A DNA stretch of 64,000 nt from Paraburkholderia sp. (GTDB lineage Bacteria; Pseudomonadota; Gammaproteobacteria; Burkholderiales; Burkholderiaceae), in contig NZ_JAMXLH010000023.1 of assembly GCF_024281035.1 (NCBI RefSeq), forward strand, positions 1 through 64,000. Direction: 5' to 3'. Each line of letters begins with the position of its first letter. Within the stretch, counting starts at the first letter, position 1. The notes beneath the pieces were generated by a model. The model made no database searches. It had not been told where the DNA came from and saw nothing but the letters and a program-made list of their open reading frames with translations. Made by a program: the position numbers and the translations under genes. Shown piece by piece: positions 1-9,239 of the stretch.

Positions 1-1851
1 GATCGCCGTCACATCCACGCCGAGGTCGAACAGGCCGAGTTCCGCGAGCGTGCGACCTACGGCGTCGGCGCGCTCGTCGATCGGTACGGATTGTAGCCGC
101 ACCTGCTCGTGACCGTCCTCGCCTACATCGTCGGTGCCGTGGAAGTAGCCGCGCAAGAGGCTGTAGCGCTCGTCGCGCATCTCCTCCACGCGCCGCACCA
201 CGCGGCGCATCGGCACGCCCATCACCACGAGCATGTGCGAGGCCAGCATCAGGCTGCCCTCCACGATCTCGGGAATCACCTCGGTCGCGCCCGCCGCGAG
301 CAGGCGTTCGAGATCGGCATCGTCCACGGTGCGCACGATGATGGGCAGCGTGGGTTCGAGCTCGTGAATATGGTGCAGCACGCGCAGCGCCGACTGCGTG
401 TTCGCATAGGTGATCGCCACCGCCGCCGCGCGATGGATGCCGGCCGCCACGAGTGATTCGCGCCGCGCCGCGTCGCCGAACACCACCGATTCGCCCGCCG
501 CCGCCGCCGCACTCACGCGGTCGGGGTCGAGGTCGAGCGCCACGTACGAGAGCCCCTCGTATTCGAGCATGCGCGCGAGGTTCTGTCCCGCACGGCCATA
601 GCCGCACACGATCACGTGGCCGGTCTGCTTGATGCTCTGCGTGGCGATGCGTGTCATCATCAGCGACTGCTGCATCCATTCCGTGGACGACAGGCGCAGC
701 ACGATGCGGTCGGCGTTCTGGATCAGGAACGGCGCGGCGAGCATGGAGAGCAGCATCGAGGCGAGGATCGCCTGGAGCAGCGTCGGATCGACGAGATGCT
801 TGTCGAGGATGAGGTTCAACAGCACGAAGCCGAATTCGCCCGCCTGCGCGAGACCGAGGCCCGTGCGCATCGCGACGCCGGGCGACGCGCCGGAGAGCCG
901 CGCGAGCGCCGTGATCATGACGGCCTTGAGCACGACCGGCCCGATCAGGAACGCGGCCACCAGCAGCGGGTGCTGCACGATCACGTGCGGATTGAGCAGC
1001 ATGCCGGTGGTCACGAAGAAGAGGCCGAGCAGCACGTCGCGAAACGGCTTGATGTCCTCTTCCACCTGATGCCGGTACGGCGTTTCGGCGATGAGCATGC
1101 CCGCGATGAAGGCGCCGAGCGCGAGCGAGAGGCCGAATTTATCGGTGATGAACGCGGCGCCGAGCGTGACGAGCAGCACGTTCAGCACGAACAGTTCCTG
1201 CGAACGGCGCCGCGCGACGACGTTGAACCAGCGCGTCATGAACTTCTGGCCGACGATCAGCAGGAGCGCGAGCGCGAGCACGATCTTGATCCCGGCAAGC
1301 CCGAGCGACTCCATGAGCGACTTCGGATCGCCGCCGAACGCGGCGATCACGATGAGCAGCGGCACGACGGCCAGATCCTGGAACAGCAGCACGCCGAGGA
1401 TGTTGCGGCCGTGCGCCGATTCGATTTCGAGCCGCTCGGCGAGCATCTTGCTGACGATGGCCGTCGACGACATGGCGAGCGCGCCGCCGAGCGCGACGCA
1501 CGCCTGCCAGGTGATATGCACCCACGGCTCCAGCATGAGCCCGAGCAGGAGCGCGACGGCGATCGTCCCGAGCACCTGCAACAGCCCGAGCCCGAACACG
1601 GCGTAGCGCATCGCGCGCAGCTTGGACAGCGAAAATTCGAGGCCGATCGAGAACATCAGGAACACGACGCCGAACTCGGCGAGGTTCTGCGCACCGTGAA
1701 TGTCCGGCACGATGCCGAGCGAGCGCGGCCCGACGAGGATGCCGACGCTCAGATAGCCGAGCATCGGCGGCAGGTTCAGGTAACGGAACAGCACGACGCC
1801 GACTACCGAGGCAAGCAGCAGAAACAGCGTCATTTCCAGCGGGGAGATCAT
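1..1851 (-). CDS. Cation:proton antiporter, KefB/YbaL-like (3' end outside window)
   Basis: This is an inner-membrane CPA2-family antiporter that probably exchanges K+ or Na+ for H+. The 617 codons in the window begin MISPLEMTLFLLLASVVGVV at 1851 and run off the left edge without a stop. About a dozen hydrophobic segments fill residues 1-390. They are followed by a cytosolic TrkA-N/RCK nucleotide-binding domain with the Rossmann motif HVIVCGYGRAGQNLA. The last residues in the window begin a TrkA-C domain. The upstream side holds three 11-bp-spaced repeats (1899-1928). The family is sure; which cation it carries, and whether glutathione gates it as in true KefB/KefC, cannot be read here. Confidence 0.9.
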   Translation of the reverse strand, partial: MISPLEMTLFLLLASVVGVVLFRYLNLPPMLGYLSVGILVGPRSLGIVPDIHGAQNLAEFGVVFLMFSIGLEFSLSKLRAMRYAVFGLGLLQVLGTIAVALLLGLMLEPWVHITWQACVALGGALAMSSTAIVSKMLAERLEIESAHGRNILGVLLFQDLAVVPLLIVIAAFGGDPKSLMESLGLAGIKIVLALALLLIVGQKFMTRWFNVVARRRSQELFVLNVLLVTLGAAFITDKFGLSLALGAFIAGMLIAETPYRHQVEEDIKPFRDVLLGLFFVTTGMLLNPHVIVQHPLLVAAFLIGPVVLKAVMITALARLSGASPGVAMRTGLGLAQAGEFGFVLLNLILDKHLVDPTLLQAILASMLLSMLAAPFLIQNADRIVLRLSSTEWMQQSLMMTRIATQSIKQTGHVIVCGYGRAGQNLARMLEYEGLSYVALDLDPDRVSAAAAAGESVVFGDAARRESLVAAGIHRAAAVAITYANTQSALRVLHHIHELEPTLPIIVRTVDDADLERLLAAGATEVIPEIVEGSLMLASHMLVVMGVPMRRVVRRVEEMRDERYSLLRGYFHGTDDVGEDGHEQVRLQSVPIDERADAVGRTLAELGLFDLGVDVTAI

Positions 1852-1898
1852 CGTGTGAAGCGTCCTCGTGTAGCGTTGCGTCTGCGGCTTTTTGTCTT

Positions 1899-1928
1899 TG
1901 GCCCCTTATTGGCCCCTCAATGGCCCCT
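1899..1928. repeat. Three direct repeats of TGGCCCCT with 11-bp period
   Basis: TGGCCCCT occurs at 1899-1906, 1910-1917 and 1921-1928, each copy 11 bp from the next, so all lie on about the same face of the helix. The array is 48-77 bp upstream of the antiporter start codon. It could be a regulator binding array; no regulator is identified. Confidence 0.6.
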
Positions 1929-2150
1929 CAAAGGAAACGGATGTTTGCATCGGGCACGCGCCGGCTGCGTCAATGATCGGCGCAAAGCGGGCCAAAAGGG
2001 AAGTGCTTTCGGGAAGCAACGCAGAAGCACGACGGGGGTGAAAAGCTTCGCGCGGACGCCCGGCTCGATCGCCTGCCGACTGCCCGCCAACAGCGCGCCA
2101 ACGGGGGCTTTCAGGCCTGGCGCGCCGGCACGGCGAACAGGCGCCTTTGC

Positions 2151-2156
2151 TATACT
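2151..2156 (+). promoter_or_regulatory. Candidate -10 box of kdsD
   Basis: TATACT ends six bases before the kdsD ATG. A typical start 6-8 nt downstream of the -10 falls on the ATG, which would give a leaderless message. There is no Shine-Dalgarno sequence between the box and the ATG. No convincing -35 was seen. Confidence 0.4.
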
Positions 2157-2162
2157 CCGCGG

Positions 2163-3146
2163 ATGATAGCGAAAATCAATGGCGATCGGGCGCTGAAGCT
2201 CGCTCGCGACGTGCTCGACACCGAAGCTGACGCCGTACGCGCGCTTCGCGAACGACTCGACGACAGCTTCGTCGGCGCAGTCGATCTCATCCTTGGCTGC
2301 CGTGGCCGCGTGGTCGTTTCCGGCATCGGCAAATCGGGCCACATTGCCCGCAAGCTGGCCGCCACGCTCGCCTCGACCGGCACGCCCGCGTTCTTCGTCC
2401 ACCCTGCCGAAGCCAGTCACGGCGACCTCGGCATGGTCACCGCCGACGACGTCTTCGTGGCGCTCTCGAACTCCGGCGAATCCGAAGAACTCGTCGCGAT
2501 CCTACCGCTCGTGAAGCGCATCGGCGCGAAACTCGTGGCCATGACGGGCCGCCCGCAATCGACGCTCGGCCAGCTCGCCGACGTGCATCTGAATTCCGGT
2601 GTGGAAAAGGAAGCCTGCCCGCTGAACCTCGCGCCCACCGCCAGCACGACGGCGGCGCTTGCGCTCGGCGACGCACTCGCGCTCGCGGTGCTCGACGCGC
2701 GCGGCTTCGGCGCCGACGACTTCGCGCGCTCGCATCCGGGCGGCGCGCTCGGCCGGCGCCTGCTCACTTATGTGCGCGACGTGATGCGCACGGGCGAGCA
2801 GATCCCGTCGGTGCGCGAGGGCGCCACCGTGAGCGACGCCCTCTTCCAGCTCACGGCGATGCGCATGGGCATGACGGCGGTCGTCGACACGGAGGACCGC
2901 GTGAGCGGCATCTTCACCGACGGCGACCTGCGCCGCGTGCTGGAGCGCGTGGGCGATTTCCGCAATCTGCCGATCGAAACGGTCATGACGAAGGGCCCGC
3001 GCACGATCGGACCCGACAATCTTGCCGTCGAAGCCGTGGAACTGATGGAGCGCCACCGCATCAATCAGATGCTGGTCGTCGACGGCGCAGGCAAGCTGAT
3101 CGGCGCGCTCAACATGCACGACCTGTTTGCGAAAAAGGTGATCTGA
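2163..3146 (+). CDS. kdsD: Arabinose-5-phosphate isomerase
   Basis: KdsD interconverts D-ribulose 5-phosphate and D-arabinose 5-phosphate, the first step toward KDO for lipopolysaccharide. The 327 residues have the KpsF/GutQ layout: a SIS sugar-phosphate domain at about 40-175 (VVSGIGKSGHIARKLAATLA; sugar-binding loop ALSNSGESEE) and two CBS domains at about 210-325. The length is normal for the family. The gene leads the kdsD-kdsC-lptC-lptA-lptB run, and its stop is 2 bp from the kdsC start. No Shine-Dalgarno precedes the ATG, and a -10-like box lies only six bases away. Confidence 0.95.
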   Translation: MIAKINGDRALKLARDVLDTEADAVRALRERLDDSFVGAVDLILGCRGRVVVSGIGKSGHIARKLAATLASTGTPAFFVHPAEASHGDLGMVTADDVFVALSNSGESEELVAILPLVKRIGAKLVAMTGRPQSTLGQLADVHLNSGVEKEACPLNLAPTASTTAALALGDALALAVLDARGFGADDFARSHPGGALGRRLLTYVRDVMRTGEQIPSVREGATVSDALFQLTAMRMGMTAVVDTEDRVSGIFTDGDLRRVLERVGDFRNLPIETVMTKGPRTIGPDNLAVEAVELMERHRINQMLVVDGAGKLIGALNMHDLFAKKVI

Positions 3147-3148
3147 AC

Positions 3149-3703
3149 ATGACGGCCCTCCCACTCGACGCCACCGCACGCGCCGCACGCGTGCGCCTGA
3201 TGATTTTCGACGTCGACGGCGTGCTGACCGACGGCGGCCTGATGTTCACCGGCGCGGGCGACACGATGAAGGCGTTCAACTCGCTCGACGGCCACGGCGC
3301 GAAGCTGCTGCGCGAAGCCGGCATCGACACGGCCATCATCACCGGGCGACGCTCGGAGATCGTGGCCGTGCGCGCGAAGGAGCTACGCATCACGCATCTG
3401 TACCAGGGCGTGGAAGACAAACGCGTCGCGTTCGCGCAACTGCTCGCCGAAACGGGCGTGACGGCGCAGGAATGCGGCTACATGGGCGATGACTGGCCCG
3501 ACCTCGCGGTGATGCTCCAGTGCGGCTTCGCGGCCGCACCGGCGAACGCGCACGCCGACGTGCTCGCGCGCGCCCATTGGGTCGCCGCCGCGCACGGCGG
3601 CCACGGCGCGGTGCGCGAAGTCACCGACATGATCCTGCGCGCGCAGAACCGCTACGAGGCGCTGCTTGCCGCCGCCTGCGCGCCGCATGCGGCGAAGCCG
3701 TGA
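3149..3703 (+). CDS. kdsC: KDO 8-phosphate phosphatase
   Basis: KdsC hydrolyses 3-deoxy-D-manno-octulosonate 8-phosphate to KDO in the cytoplasm. The 184-residue protein is a cap-less HAD phosphatase. The nucleophile motif DVDGVLTDG begins at residue 21, with Asp21 and Asp23 as the catalytic pair, and GDDWPDL near residue 115 supplies the Mg-binding acids. It lies directly after kdsD and overlaps the lptC start by one base (TGATG), consistent with translational coupling. Confidence 0.95.
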   Translation: MTALPLDATARAARVRLMIFDVDGVLTDGGLMFTGAGDTMKAFNSLDGHGAKLLREAGIDTAIITGRRSEIVAVRAKELRITHLYQGVEDKRVAFAQLLAETGVTAQECGYMGDDWPDLAVMLQCGFAAAPANAHADVLARAHWVAAAHGGHGAVREVTDMILRAQNRYEALLAAACAPHAAKP

Positions 3704-4305
3704 TGAGTGCACAGAAATTCCGCCTCACATCGCTTGTTCCGCTCGTCTGCGTGGCGGCGCTGGCAGGCTTTACGTGGTGGCTGCTGCAGGCGGTCCAGCC
3801 GCACGAAAAGGAAGCGGCGCCGCGCCCGCTTACGCACACGCCGGATTACTTCGCCGATAACTTCTCGGTGTCCGAGCTCGACCAGTCCGGCGCCACGCAG
3901 TACCGTCTCACCGCGACGCACCTCACCCACTACGAGGACGACGACGAGAGCGAGCTCACGATGCCCGCCGTGCGGGCGTTCCAGCCCGGCAAGCCGATCG
4001 TGACGGCCACGGGCCAGCGCGGCAAGGTGAACGCCGACGCCTCGATCGTCGATCTTTACGACAACGCGCACATCCTGCGCGCGGCGGGCGAGGGCGACCC
4101 GGATATGCAGGCCGATTCCGAGCATTTCCGCGTGCTCGTCAATGACGATGTGATCCAGACGGAAAAGCCGGTTAAACTTCGTCGCGGCCAGTCGGTCATG
4201 ACGGCCAGCAGCGGCATGAATTACAACAACGTCACCCGGGTCATCCAGCTTCACGGCAACGTCCGCGGCGCGATCGCCCCGGCAGATTCCGGCGGCTCGT
4301 CCTGA
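3703..4305 (+). CDS. lptC: LPS export protein LptC
   Basis: LptC is the bitopic inner-membrane protein that passes LPS from the LptBFG extractor to LptA. The start chosen is the ATG overlapping the kdsC stop, giving 200 residues (MSAQKFRLTSLVPL...). It has one N-terminal membrane helix (about 8-27) and a periplasmic beta-jellyroll domain with the usual PDYFADNF entry. An upstream in-frame ATG would lie inside kdsC and is rejected. The position between kdsC and lptA is the conserved one. Confidence 0.93.
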   Translation: MSAQKFRLTSLVPLVCVAALAGFTWWLLQAVQPHEKEAAPRPLTHTPDYFADNFSVSELDQSGATQYRLTATHLTHYEDDDESELTMPAVRAFQPGKPIVTATGQRGKVNADASIVDLYDNAHILRAAGEGDPDMQADSEHFRVLVNDDVIQTEKPVKLRRGQSVMTASSGMNYNNVTRVIQLHGNVRGAIAPADSGGSS

Positions 4306-4336
4306 CCCGCGGGCCGTCCACCCCAGGCACGATTGC

Positions 4337-5038
4337 ATGAACGAATCGCTTCCCCGTCCTCCGTCCGGCGCCTCGCGCGCATATCGCACCATGGCAGGCA
4401 GCATGGCTCGCACCATGGCTGGCGCACTGGCTGCGCTCGCAGCCGCACTGTCGCTTGTCGCCTTCGCACCCGCAGCACACGCCGAGCGCGCCGACAAGGA
4501 CAAGCCGCTCAACATCGAAGCGGACAACATGACCTATGACGATCTGAAGCAGCAGACCATCTTCACCGGCCACGTCGTCGCGACGAAGGGCACGATCCTG
4601 ATCAAGGCCGACAAGCTCGTCGTCACCCAGGATCCGCAGGGCTACCAGTACGCGACCGGCACGGTGCCGCCGGGCAGCACGACGCTCGCGTTCTTCCGCC
4701 AGAAGCGCGAAGCCGTCGACGAGTACGTCGACGGCACTGCCGAGCGCATCGACTACGATGGCCGCCAGGATCTCACCACGCTCACGACGCGCGCAACGGT
4801 GCGCCGCCTGCAGGGGCTCTCGACCGTGATGGATCAGGTTCACGGCAGCATCATCACCTATGACGGCCAGAACGACTTCTACACTGCGAAGTCGGGCAAG
4901 GACGTCGCAGGCCCGGGCAACCCGACCGGCCGCGTGCGCGCGACGCTCTCGCCGCGCAACACCGGCGGGCAAGAGCTCACCGGCGCGCCGGCCACGCTCG
5001 CGCCGTCGACCACGCTGAAGGAAGCGCCGCAACAATGA
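4337..5038 (+). CDS. lptA: Periplasmic LPS-bridge protein LptA
   Basis: LptA forms the periplasmic bridge that carries LPS to the outer membrane. The 233 residues start with an arginine-rich n-region and an Ala/Leu h-region ending APAAHA (likely signal peptidase cleavage near residue 49). An OstA/LptA beta-jellyroll follows ([20 protein letters not shown]). An internal Met at 4391 could be the true start because the n-region is long. The gene overlaps lptB by four bases (ATGA). Confidence 0.93.
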   Translation: MNESLPRPPSGASRAYRTMAGSMARTMAGALAALAAALSLVAFAPAAHAERADKDKPLNIEADNMTYDDLKQQTIFTGHVVATKGTILIKADKLVVTQDPQGYQYATGTVPPGSTTLAFFRQKREAVDEYVDGTAERIDYDGRQDLTTLTTRATVRRLQGLSTVMDQVHGSIITYDGQNDFYTAKSGKDVAGPGNPTGRVRATLSPRNTGGQELTGAPATLAPSTTLKEAPQQ

Positions 5039-5826
5039 ACACCGTGACCGCTCCCCTCAGCCACGGACGGCAGCTCGAAGGCAAGACGAGCTCGCTCGTC
5101 GTGCGCAACCTGAAAAAGCGCTACGGCTCGCGCACGGTCGTCAAGGATGTCTCGCTCGACGTGAAGAGCGGCGAAGTCGTCGGCCTGCTCGGCCCGAACG
5201 GCGCGGGCAAGACCACGTCCTTCTACATGATCGTCGGCCTCGTGCCGCTCGACGCCGGCGAGATCGATCTCGACGGCCAGTCGATCAGCCTCCTGCCGAT
5301 CCACAAGCGCGCCGCGCTCGGGCTTTCGTATCTGCCGCAGGAAGCGTCGGTGTTTCGCAAGCTCACCGTCGAAGAGAACATCTGCGCGGTGCTCGAACTG
5401 CAGGTGGACAGCGACGGCAAGCGCCTGTCGAAAGACATCATCGCGCAACGCGCCGAAGCGCTGCTCGACGAACTGCAGATTGCGCATCTGCGTGAAAACC
5501 CGGCGCTGTCGCTTTCGGGCGGCGAGCGTCGGCGCGTGGAAATCGCACGCGCCCTCGCCACCGATCCGAGCTTCATCCTGCTCGACGAACCATTCGCCGG
5601 CGTCGATCCGATCGCCGTGCTGGAAATCCAGAAGATCGTAAAGTTCCTGAAGCAGCGCAACATCGGCGTGCTGATCACGGACCACAACGTGCGCGAGACG
5701 CTCGGCATCTGCGACCACGCGTACATCATCAGCGACGGCACCGTGCTCGCAGCCGGCGCGCCCGGCGACATCATCGAAAACGAAAGCGTGCGCCGCGTGT
5801 ATCTCGGCGAACACTTCCGCATGTAA
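5035..5826 (+). CDS. lptB: LPS export ABC transporter ATPase LptB
   Basis: LptB is the cytoplasmic ATPase that powers LPS extraction together with LptFG, which are not in this window. The 263 residues contain Walker A GPNGAGKT (53-60), the signature LSGGE (160-164), Walker B ILLDE (181-185) and the H-loop TDHNV. There is an N-terminal extension of about 18 residues compared with E. coli. The start overlaps lptA by four bases. Confidence 0.96.
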   Translation: MNTVTAPLSHGRQLEGKTSSLVVRNLKKRYGSRTVVKDVSLDVKSGEVVGLLGPNGAGKTTSFYMIVGLVPLDAGEIDLDGQSISLLPIHKRAALGLSYLPQEASVFRKLTVEENICAVLELQVDSDGKRLSKDIIAQRAEALLDELQIAHLRENPALSLSGGERRRVEIARALATDPSFILLDEPFAGVDPIAVLEIQKIVKFLKQRNIGVLITDHNVRETLGICDHAYIISDGTVLAAGAPGDIIENESVRRVYLGEHFRM

Positions 5827-6179
5827 TTCCCGCACGCGCGCCCCGGCCGTGCCGCCGGGCGCCGCGCGCGCAAGCCTTCCCTCAGCAGTGTTTTCCCTTG
5901 CCGCGTCGCTCGCCTCGCGCGGGCGGTGTGCCGCCGCGCGCGCGAAAAGGATTGAAACAAGAGGATTGAAACGTGTGCGCAGCGCCGCTAGCTGCAAAGT
6001 AATCGCGGCCGCATTTGCCGATCTGTTCGCCGACGCTGAACAGAACGAAAGCAGATCGAAAAGCGAGCCGAAGAGCCGAACCATTTGAGGGCCGCACCAA
6101 CGCGGGGCGCACGCGTTTTTGTGGGCGCTGCGTGGTATCGCGGGCGTGGCAAACTCTTTACAATGAATCGCAGACCGCC
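5827..6179 (+). other. lptB-rpoN intergenic region
   Basis: This 353-bp region has no credible gene. It contains a direct repeat of AGGATTGAAAC at 5948-5958 and 5962-5972 and a -10-like TACAAT at 6159-6164, 16 bp before the rpoN start. No good -35 or terminator was seen, so rpoN may be partly cotranscribed with the lpt genes. Confidence 0.5.
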
Positions 6180-7706
6180 ATGAAAGCCAGCCTCCAACTC
6201 CGCCTCTCGCAGCATCTTGCGCTGACCCCACAACTGCAACAGTCCATCCGGCTGCTACAGCTGTCGACGCTCGAACTGCAGCAGGAGGTGTCCACGGCGA
6301 TCGCACAGAATCCGCTGCTCGAAAACGACGACGACTGGATCGCGAGCCCGCTGCGCGTTGCCGCCGACGGCTCGCTCATCGCGCAGCCGCCCATGCCTTC
6401 GGGCGAGGCGATCTCCACGGCGGGCGCACCTGCGGCATCGACATCGACCTCTTCGGCGAACGGCAGCGAAAACAGCGAAGGCGAACCGCAGGGCGTCGAC
6501 GAATACGATGGCCTCGGAGCCGACGCGGCCGGCGACGCCACCCAGTGGAACCTCGACGACTACGGCCGCTCCGGTTCCGCTTCCGACGACGACGATCTGC
6601 CGCCGCTACAGATCCACGAATCGACCACGACGCTGCGCGATCACCTGATGGCGCAATTACGCGTGACGCAGGCGAGCCCGCGCGATCGCGCACTCATCAC
6701 GTTCCTGATCGAATCGCTCGACGACGATGGCTATCTGTGCGCGACGTGCGATGAAATTCTTGCCGATATTCCCGACGAACTCGAAGTCGACGCCGACGAG
6801 CTGAACGCCGCGCTCGCGCTGCTGCACAGCTTCGATCCGGCGGGCGTGGGCGCACGCTCGGCATCGGAATGTCTGAAGCTGCAGTTGATGCGCGTCAATA
6901 CGTCGCCCACGCGCACGCTCGCGCTGGAGATCGTGTCCAACTATCTGGAACTGCTCGCCGCACGCGATTTCACACGGTTGCGCAAGCAACTGAAGACCGG
7001 CGACGACGAGCTGCGCGAGGCGCATGCGCTGATCCGCTCGCTCGAACCGTTCCCGGGCGCCGCCTACGGCAAGGCCGAGGCGGACTATGTGGTGCCGGAC
7101 ATCATCGTCCGGAAGACGGGCCAGAGCTGGCATGCGGAACTCAACCCGGAAGTCGTGCCGAAGCTGCGCATCAACCATCTGTACGCCAATATCCTGCGCA
7201 ACAACCGCGGGGATCCGGGCAGTGGATCGCTGCGCCAGCAACTGCAGGAAGCGCGCTGGCTAATCAAGAACATCCAGCAACGTTTCGAAACGATCCTGCG
7301 CGTGGCGCAGGCCATCGTCGAGCGTCAGAAGAATTTTTTTGCGCATGGTGAAATCGCCATGCGCCCCTTGGTTTTGAGAGAGATTGCTGATACGCTGGGC
7401 CTACACGAATCAACTGTCTCGCGTGTGACAACCGGTAAATACATGCTGACTCCATTCGGTACACTTGAATTTAAGTACTTCTTTGGATCGCATGTCTCGA
7501 CCGACACAGGAGGCGCGGCGTCATCAACGGCCATCCGCGCACTCATCAAACAATTGATAGGAGCCGAGAACCCTAAAACTCCTCTTTCAGACAGCCGCAT
7601 AGCCGAACTGCTGGCCGAACAGGGTTTCGTGGTCGCGCGACGCACCGTCGCCAAGTACCGCGAGGCGCTGAAGATTCCGGCAGTCAATCTGCGCAAGTCT
7701 CTTTAG
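6180..7706 (+). CDS. rpoN: RNA polymerase sigma-54 factor
   Basis: RpoN is the sigma-54 subunit that directs polymerase to -24/-12 promoters with AAA+ activators. The start [20 protein letters not shown] matches the glutamine-rich region I; an earlier in-frame ATG adds an unrelated low-complexity stretch and was rejected. The protein has 508 residues. An acidic linker spans about 95-150, the core-binding and HTH regions follow, and the RpoN box [10 protein letters not shown] is near residue 490. It precedes hpf and ptsN, the usual order. Confidence 0.97.
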   Translation: MKASLQLRLSQHLALTPQLQQSIRLLQLSTLELQQEVSTAIAQNPLLENDDDWIASPLRVAADGSLIAQPPMPSGEAISTAGAPAASTSTSSANGSENSEGEPQGVDEYDGLGADAAGDATQWNLDDYGRSGSASDDDDLPPLQIHESTTTLRDHLMAQLRVTQASPRDRALITFLIESLDDDGYLCATCDEILADIPDELEVDADELNAALALLHSFDPAGVGARSASECLKLQLMRVNTSPTRTLALEIVSNYLELLAARDFTRLRKQLKTGDDELREAHALIRSLEPFPGAAYGKAEADYVVPDIIVRKTGQSWHAELNPEVVPKLRINHLYANILRNNRGDPGSGSLRQQLQEARWLIKNIQQRFETILRVAQAIVERQKNFFAHGEIAMRPLVLREIADTLGLHESTVSRVTTGKYMLTPFGTLEFKYFFGSHVSTDTGGAASSTAIRALIKQLIGAENPKTPLSDSRIAELLAEQGFVVARRTVAKYREALKIPAVNLRKSL

Positions 7707-7880
7707 CCTTTTGCCGGGATTCCGGCATGGGCGTTTTCCGGCCGCCGCGCCAGTTGGCGGATATGGCCGGCCGAGGTAGTCCGCCGCGCAGGCCTTTCGG
7801 GGAAACCGCGCGCGGCCGCACCAGTCGACCGGCATAGCCGCGTTTCACGCGCCAAGCGGCCAATAGCCTGGAGAAGCACT

Positions 7881-8240
7881 ATGAATCTCAAGATCAGTGG
7901 ACACCATCTCGAAGTAACGCCAGCTTTGCGAGAATACGTGATCACCAAGCTAGACAGGGTGCTAAGACATTTCGATCAGGTAATCGATGGCAATGTGGTC
8001 CTCTCGGTCGACAACTACAAGGAAAAGGATAAGAGACAGAAGGTTGAAGTGAGCCTTCATCTGAAGGGCAAGGACATTTTTGTGGAAAGCGCGAACGGCG
8101 ACATGTACGCGGCCATCGATCTGCTCGTCGACAAGCTCGACCGCCAGGTCGTCCGCCACAAGGACCGTCTGCAAGGTCACCAGCACGATGCACTGAAGTA
8201 CCAGGAAGCCACGCCGGCCGCCGAAGCTCCGCCGCAATGA
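7881..8240 (+). CDS. hpf: Ribosome hibernation promoting factor
   Basis: HPF binds the 30S A- and P-site region and promotes inactive 100S ribosomes in stationary phase. The 119 residues begin [20 protein letters not shown] with the beta-alpha-beta-beta-beta-alpha fold of the S30AE family. The short length, with no C-terminal dimerisation domain, indicates the short form. A Shine-Dalgarno GGAG lies 8 bp upstream. A hairpin with a T tract at 8330-8354 follows the gene. Confidence 0.94.
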   Translation: MNLKISGHHLEVTPALREYVITKLDRVLRHFDQVIDGNVVLSVDNYKEKDKRQKVEVSLHLKGKDIFVESANGDMYAAIDLLVDKLDRQVVRHKDRLQGHQHDALKYQEATPAAEAPPQ

Positions 8241-8329
8241 TCGCGGCGCTTTTCATCGGCGAGTTTCAGCTGTGATGCGCACCGGTGAGCGATGCTCACC
8301 AGCAGCCGGAGAACCGGCCGCAAGCACGA

Positions 8330-8354
8330 GCCGCCCCGAAACGGGCGGCTTTTT
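8330..8354 (+). terminator. Intrinsic terminator after hpf
   Basis: GCCGCCC (8330-8336) pairs with GGGCGGC (8343-8349) across a six-base loop and is followed by TTTTT. It lies 90 bp after the hpf stop. Confidence 0.8.
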
Positions 8355-8453
8355 CGTGTAGGCAGCACATCGAATGATTGGATCAGGTGCAACCCTGCGC
8401 AAGGGGTTGCACGTATGCGAGGCGCATCGCACCATCGGCCCGTATGCTTGCTC

Positions 8454-8459
8454 TATAAT
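8454..8459 (+). promoter_or_regulatory. Candidate -10 box for ptsN
   Basis: A perfect TATAAT lies about 150 bp upstream of ptsN and downstream of the hpf terminator. No good -35 is seen at the expected spacing, so the promoter is weakly supported. Confidence 0.4.
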
Positions 8460-8611
8460 GATCCAGTCGCATTTGGGGCGTACCGCCCTACGGTCCCGGC
8501 ACCGGCTTCGTCGCGAAAATCACATGCACTACGGAGACGCGGGGCTCGGCGCCGGATTTCGGGCCGCATGCCAGGGTAAAGGGCATCCAGGCCACGTTTT
8601 CGCCTGCCAAT

Positions 8612-9067
8612 ATGAATCGTTTAGCCAAAATACTGCCTGTCGAGAACGTCGTCGTCGGCCTGTCCGTCACCAGCAAGAAGCGCGTCTTTGAACAAGCCGG
8701 CCTGATCTTCGAAAACCAGAACGGCATTGCCCGCAGCACCGTCACCGACAATCTCTTCGCGCGCGAGCGCCTGGGTTCCACGGGACTTGGCGAAGGCGTC
8801 GCCATTCCGCACGGCCGCATCAAGGGCTTGAAGCATCCGCTCGCCGCGTTCGTGCGCCTCGCCGAGCCCATCCCGTTCGAAGCGCCCGACGGCCAGCCCG
8901 TCTCGCTCCTCATCTTCCTGCTTGTGCCCGAACAGGCCACGCAGCAGCACCTTGAAATCCTGTCCGAGATCGCACAATTGCTGTCGGACCGCGAGGCGCG
9001 CGAGCGTCTGAATACGGAACAGGAACGCGAAACGTTGCATCGTCTGCTCACCCAGTGGCAACCTTGA
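8612..9067 (+). CDS. ptsN: Nitrogen-PTS enzyme IIA
   Basis: EIIANtr is a phosphocarrier that regulates rather than transports, linking nitrogen and potassium status. The 151-residue protein has the PTS EIIA-2 fold with the phosphorylated histidine in AIPHGRI (His67). The length is normal. It sits between hpf and hprK, and the linked HPr kinase suggests that phosphoryl flow through the Ntr-PTS is controlled by HPr-Ser phosphorylation in this lineage. Confidence 0.95.
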   Translation: MNRLAKILPVENVVVGLSVTSKKRVFEQAGLIFENQNGIARSTVTDNLFARERLGSTGLGEGVAIPHGRIKGLKHPLAAFVRLAEPIPFEAPDGQPVSLLIFLLVPEQATQQHLEILSEIAQLLSDREARERLNTEQERETLHRLLTQWQP

Positions 9068-9239
9068 GGTAACGCACCGCATCGCGTGCCGGTCCCGCGG
9101 GCGAAACGCCCCGGGCAACGGACACGCGCGGGCCCTTGCGGGCACGGCAGCCAGCCATGGCGCCGGGCCCGGCCAGCGGCAACGCCCGGCTCAGGCCGGG
9201 CGCGGATCATAACGGTGTCACTCGCGGAGTCATGGATTC

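Larger units (their letters stand above)
1852..2162. other. Divergent intergenic region between the antiporter and kdsD
   Basis: This 311-bp region carries the control signals for two divergent genes. I see no reading frame that I would call a gene. It contains three copies of TGGCCCCT at 1899, 1910 and 1921, 48-77 bp upstream of the antiporter start, and a -10-like TATACT at 2151-2156 just before kdsD. Confidence 0.6.
8241..8611 (+). other. hpf-ptsN intergenic region
   Basis: This 371-bp stretch holds no gene. In order it contains a 7-bp hairpin (8284-8300), an intrinsic terminator (8330-8354), a perfect 9-bp inverted repeat GTGCAACCC/GGGTTGCAC (8387-8412) and a consensus TATAAT (8454-8459). 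These suggest that ptsN can be transcribed separately from rpoN-hpf. Confidence 0.6.

Noticed and set aside
616..2166. Plus-strand open frame of about 516 codons opposite the antiporter gene
   Set aside because: It is a shadow of GC-rich coding on the minus strand: the product is dominated by Arg, His, Glu and Asp, has no family features, and the antiporter frame is unambiguous.
5948..5972. Direct repeat AGGATTGAAAC considered as a CRISPR remnant
   Set aside because: There are only two short copies 14 bp apart, no spacer-length units and no cas genes.
7718..7735. GCCGG/CCGGC hairpin after rpoN as a terminator
   Set aside because: It has no T tract and a weak stem; the region before hpf is merely GC-rich.
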